Shown here in pieces: positions 60,944 through 64,000 of a DNA stretch of 64,000 nucleotides. Below the pieces are notes generated by a model. It saw nothing but the letters and a program-made list of their open reading frames with translations. It was not told the origin of the DNA and did not search any database. Each line of letters begins with the position of its first letter. Position 1 is the stretch's first letter. The translations under genes were made by a program, and so were the position numbers. This stretch comes from Nemertoderma westbladi. Taxonomy: Eukaryota > Xenacoelomorpha > Nemertodermatida > Nemertodermatidae. The stretch covers positions 1-64,000 of the forward strand of contig JAUCBJ010000989.1 of the NCBI GenBank assembly GCA_032718475.1, given 5' to 3'.

Positions 60944-62527
60944 TCATTCAGATGGATAGAGAAGTTGACATAAGTTCACTTGGTTTTGCCAAGCCTCGTT
61001 TTCCTTAAGGAGATCGATGGTATTCTCCTCATCAAAAAGCTGGTGAACGTTGTCGTTATCTGAGGAGTATGGAGTTCCCTCAGTTAGATCGTCTCCCTCA
61101 CTAGTATCATCTTCCCATTCACTCACCTGGCAGACGCGATCTTGCGGTAGTCTTTCTCTGAGTGTTCTTCGGGAAGGTCCAGTAAGGTACCAACCTACTC
61201 TAGTTCTTACCGCATAGGTCTGAAGTGGTTGCGGTTGAGCAGGTCGTTTCTCTAATGTCTCCAGCGCCTCATGCGCGTTTTGACCGATTAATATTTGTAC
61301 TCCAGGATAATCGGTGTCGAATCTAGGGATGTCAAGTTGGTGGACATGATCATCTTCGTCCCAATTATAAGGTTCCACTTGGGTGGTAGCGAAGTTCTTT
61401 ATTGCCACCATTTTGACTGACCTGATACTGTGTTCTCCTAGTTTATCCTGTGGAGTGGACAACTCACCTATATAATAGTCGGCAGCTACAGTAGATTTCC
61501 AAACCTGCATGATTCCTGACATATTTAGCTTGGTTCGGAACTTGGGTTGTCCAGCGAAGATGTCTTCGGCTAGTTCTTTATCAATGAATGTTCCTGTGCG
61601 GCCGGAGTCCAGGAGGGCGTTCACTATATAGCTCTTCTGAGGTCCATGGACCCGTAACTGGACTACAGGAAATTCTCGGATTCCTACATCGGAAGTTGGT
61701 GCTTTCCAAGATTGTTGTTGATCCGAAGTAGTTAAGGTAAAGTCGTTGTCTGTATTTTTTTCATACATGAGCGCTCGATACACAGCGGTATTTATCATAT
61801 AGCAGGATTCGTTTTCGTCGGAGAACTCGTCCGTATAGAATCCTTCCATCTCAGAACCTTGGTCGGTGTCGTTCACATCACTGAATTGGACATGTAATTC
61901 GGAATCGCTTACCTGACTCGGGTTGGTTCGCTCGAATTCAGTGTGCAACAAGAGATGATGCTTCGCACCACACTTAGCACACCTTATGTCAGAGTAACAG
62001 GTTCGCCGTTGATGTCCTTGTCTGAGACAATTGTAACACAACCGCTTATCCCACATGACGTCCCGTCTCTCTTTTAATGATTTCTTTAAGAATTCATCGC
62101 ACATATTCAAGCGGTGAGTCCCGTCACATAGTACACATTTAGGTTTGATGTTACTGACCTTATTTTGGGTGACATTGTGCACACTCGTTCTTTCTTCTGA
62201 CTTTCTCACCTGAATTCTTTTAGGAGACGTAGGAGGGGTTTTTCGTACCGGTTCCCTTCTGTCATTGGGTCGAGACTTGGATTTACTTACCTGGTCTTTA
62301 GGCATTTTATTGACATAATAAGATCTATCAGTGTCTTTTCCGCTATCCTCTCCTTGAGAAGTCTGGCTTTCGCCATTGTCGGTATAACACACTGGTGTTA
62401 CTTTTCTCCTGGAAAGGGGTTTCTCACTTACCTTGTTTTCCGGTGTCTTCTCTCTGGACTGCTTGAGGAGTTGCAATTTCACTTCTCCATCCAAGAATGA
62501 CATGAGATCAGCCATGGTAGGGTCTCG
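60944..62527 (-). CDS. Element A' Gag end and protease
   Basis: Runs from just after the TGA at about 62,525 to a TGA at 60,944. Three Cys/His motifs are present: CVLCDGTHRLNMC, CYNCLRQGHQRRTC (canonical CCHC) and CAKCGAKHHLLLH. A DUF1758-type aspartic protease follows with IVNALLDSGRTGTFID and VQILIGQNAHEAL. The residue after DSG is Arg where A has Ser. The family normally has DSG(S/A), so activity may be affected. An acidic linker (EGDDLTEG) leads to reverse transcriptase. Confidence 0.88.
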   Translation of the reverse strand, partial: RDPTMADLMSFLDGEVKLQLLKQSREKTPENKVSEKPLSRRKVTPVCYTDNGESQTSQGEDSGKDTDRSYYVNKMPKDQVSKSKSRPNDRREPVRKTPPTSPKRIQVRKSEERTSVHNVTQNKVSNIKPKCVLCDGTHRLNMCDEFLKKSLKERRDVMWDKRLCYNCLRQGHQRRTCYSDIRCAKCGAKHHLLLHTEFERTNPSQVSDSELHVQFSDVNDTDQGSEMEGFYTDEFSDENESCYMINTAVYRALMYEKNTDNDFTLTTSDQQQSWKAPTSDVGIREFPVVQLRVHGPQKSYIVNALLDSGRTGTFIDKELAEDIFAGQPKFRTKLNMSGIMQVWKSTVAADYYIGELSTPQDKLGEHSIRSVKMVAIKNFATTQVEPYNWDEDDHVHQLDIPRFDTDYPGVQILIGQNAHEALETLEKRPAQPQPLQTYAVRTRVGWYLTGPSRRTLRERLPQDRVCQVSEWEDDTSEGDDLTEGTPYSSDNDNVHQLFDEENTIDLLKENEAWQNQVNLCQLLYPSE

Positions 62528-64000
62528 TCATTGTTGTTCCATCATATATAGTACTTTCTTATCCCAGCGTGTGCCTACCCCGCCTTTCGGTAAAGTAGAA
62601 GCCACAGCTCCAATGACCATAGAACTTTGGTATTCATGAGACTTACCTAACCAATCTAATTGTCTACAGATCTCTTGAATCTCATCGGAAAACTCTATTA
62701 TCCCACTGCTGATGAACTTTCTGGGCGCTACTAATTTTGCATATAAATACTTAGCGATATTATTCCTATTACCATACTTGATGTTCAGTGTGTCCCAAAC
62801 TTGTCTTAATCCGTCTGGATGTCCAATAAACTTTAACGCCATTGACTTGGGAGATCCTTCCAAGCACTCGATGAGGAATCTAAGTTTCTCTCCGTTGGAT
62901 AGCACAGAGTCCTGTATGTTATCTTTATAATATTCATTAAAAGGTAACCATTTCATCTCATCTCCATTAAACTTGACGATCTCTCCAACCTTTACCGCTT
63001 GCCGGGCTTCGGTTCTAGCCATTTGTCGTGTAAAACTTTCTTGGGCCATCGTATTATTGAATAGAGAATTATCGGTATATAAATTTCTCGGATTATGATC
63101 AGGTCTATATGGAATATCGCTGTCAACAGGTCTATAATTACCCTTAATAGGGTTTACTATAGGAGTTTCTACTTCGCTAGCAGTATAGATGCGTGTAGGC
63201 TCCACACCTTGCGCATGGGATACTTCAGACCTAACGGGTTGACACATTGTTACAGAGGGTGGTGGTATACCCTTTTGTAAATTTACTAATTTATCGCGTT
63301 CTAACGCGATACTTTGCTGCACTTCTTGCAACTCTAGTTTACTTTCCCTTACTGTCCCCTTGAGTTGGTGGACAGTCTCCTGCATCTGTCCGAGCAGGAG
63401 ACTCATCCCTCGCCGCCCCTCATCTACCCAATCCACCGCCGAAGCGGGATCCGCCAACGTCGTAGCGGGCAGACGAGGGACCACGGGCGATAAATCCATT
63501 CGCTCGGAGTCCATGACAGGAACCGTTTCAAGGGCTGTTCTACTAGGCAAAGATGGCACAGATAGTTTTGTGCTGTGCAAAGGGAATCTAGAGCTTGTTT
63601 CCGGGAGTACAGGTGTCTCTAGCACCGAAGGGTTGGCTTCGAGAACAGGCCTAATTATTTCAGGCTCATCTACTATAGTAGGGAGTCTGTTTACAGTAAT
63701 CTGGTCTGTGGGTTCTGTACTACCTACGGCTGTGCTAGCTAATTGTCTTCTAACAGCAGGGGGCAAATGGGGCAATTTATGACGGTGAGATGTTTTCCTA
63801 CGCCTGCTGAGACGAGATCTATTTCCTCCGCTTTCAGGATCGGTGGTATCTCCCTCTTCTGATGATGTATAACCTTGGCGTTTGGAAGTAGATCGATTCA
63901 TCATCTGCATTCGATTATCAGTTAACTTTTTATTTATGTGGTCTTGCGTCTCTTGCAGATTTTCCAACTCTAGTTGGGTAGCCTCTTCAGACGCTCTTCA
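62528..64000 (-). CDS. Element A' Gag, C-terminal part (continues past the window edge)
   Basis: Open from base 64,000 to a TGA near 62,525. Matches residues about 450-940 of element A Gag: ENLQETQDHINKKL, a Pro/Thr-rich middle, and the conserved DUF1759 part (IVKFNGDEMKWLPFNEYY, LIECLEGSP, KLVAPRKF). Element A has CGA where A' has TGA, so the stop is most simply a C-to-T change at a CpG. The N-terminal half and start codon are outside the window. Confidence 0.88.

Larger units (their letters stand above)
50032..64000 (-). mobile_element. Element A': BEL/Pao retrotransposon with intact extra ORF (left end in window, right end beyond)
   Basis: Same gene order as element A on the opposite strand, but with full pol and full ORF3. 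At least 14 kb long. Its 3' end at 50,032 (plus-strand TGTTCGCGC) matches the 3' end of A and abuts the astacin remnant. Its 5' LTR and the start of gag lie beyond base 64,000. Two in-frame TGA codons interrupt gag-pol (62,525 and 60,944); otherwise the protein frames are open. Confidence 0.9.

Overview
The window is nuclear DNA from an animal, most likely a marine invertebrate. It carries recognisable metazoan genes (an RNase P p40 subunit, an F-box protein of the FBXO39 type, an astacin metalloprotease remnant) and metazoan retrotransposon families (BEL/Pao and a CsRn1-type Ty3/Gypsy element). Non-coding DNA is AT-rich and full of short palindromes such as TACCGGTA and TAGGCCTA. Species cannot be settled from the sequence. 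Most long open frames belong to transposons.

Layout. 1-4.1 kb is non-coding, with a hairpin repeat (2.07-2.17 kb) and an old copy of a dispersed repeat called X here. RPP40 is an intronless minus-strand gene at 4.11-5.23 kb. Element A (about 8.4-17.36 kb, plus strand) is a dead BEL/Pao copy: gag, zinc knuckles and protease survive, reverse transcriptase and integrase are deleted, and a relic of an unfamiliar extra ORF follows. Element A' (50.03 kb to beyond the right edge, minus strand) is a much fuller copy with gag, protease, reverse transcriptase, RNase H and integrase, and an intact 1,417-codon extra ORF (ORF3) downstream of pol.

Element B (17,605-41,735, minus strand) is a second BEL/Pao lineage with 2.2-kb LTRs. 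It sits in an X copy with a 5-bp target duplication, and the empty site is visible in two other X copies. Element C, a Ty3/Gypsy element with a CHCC Gag motif, tRNA-Trp-like primer site and a probable -1 frameshift site, is nested inside B's integrase. C itself carries a 2,290-bp tandem duplication and later insertions in its 5' LTR and integrase.

From 41.7 to 50.0 kb come X copies, a minisatellite, a possible terminal exon, the F-box gene with a triplicated 170-bp repeat behind it, and an astacin pseudogene cut by the end of A'.

The least explained signals are (1) ORF3 of A/A', a large zinc-knuckle protein with no family I recognise, and (2) a 20-21-bp palindromic sequence recurring inside B and read in three different protein frames. 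The nesting order is X first, then A and B into X, then C into B, then rearrangements inside C.
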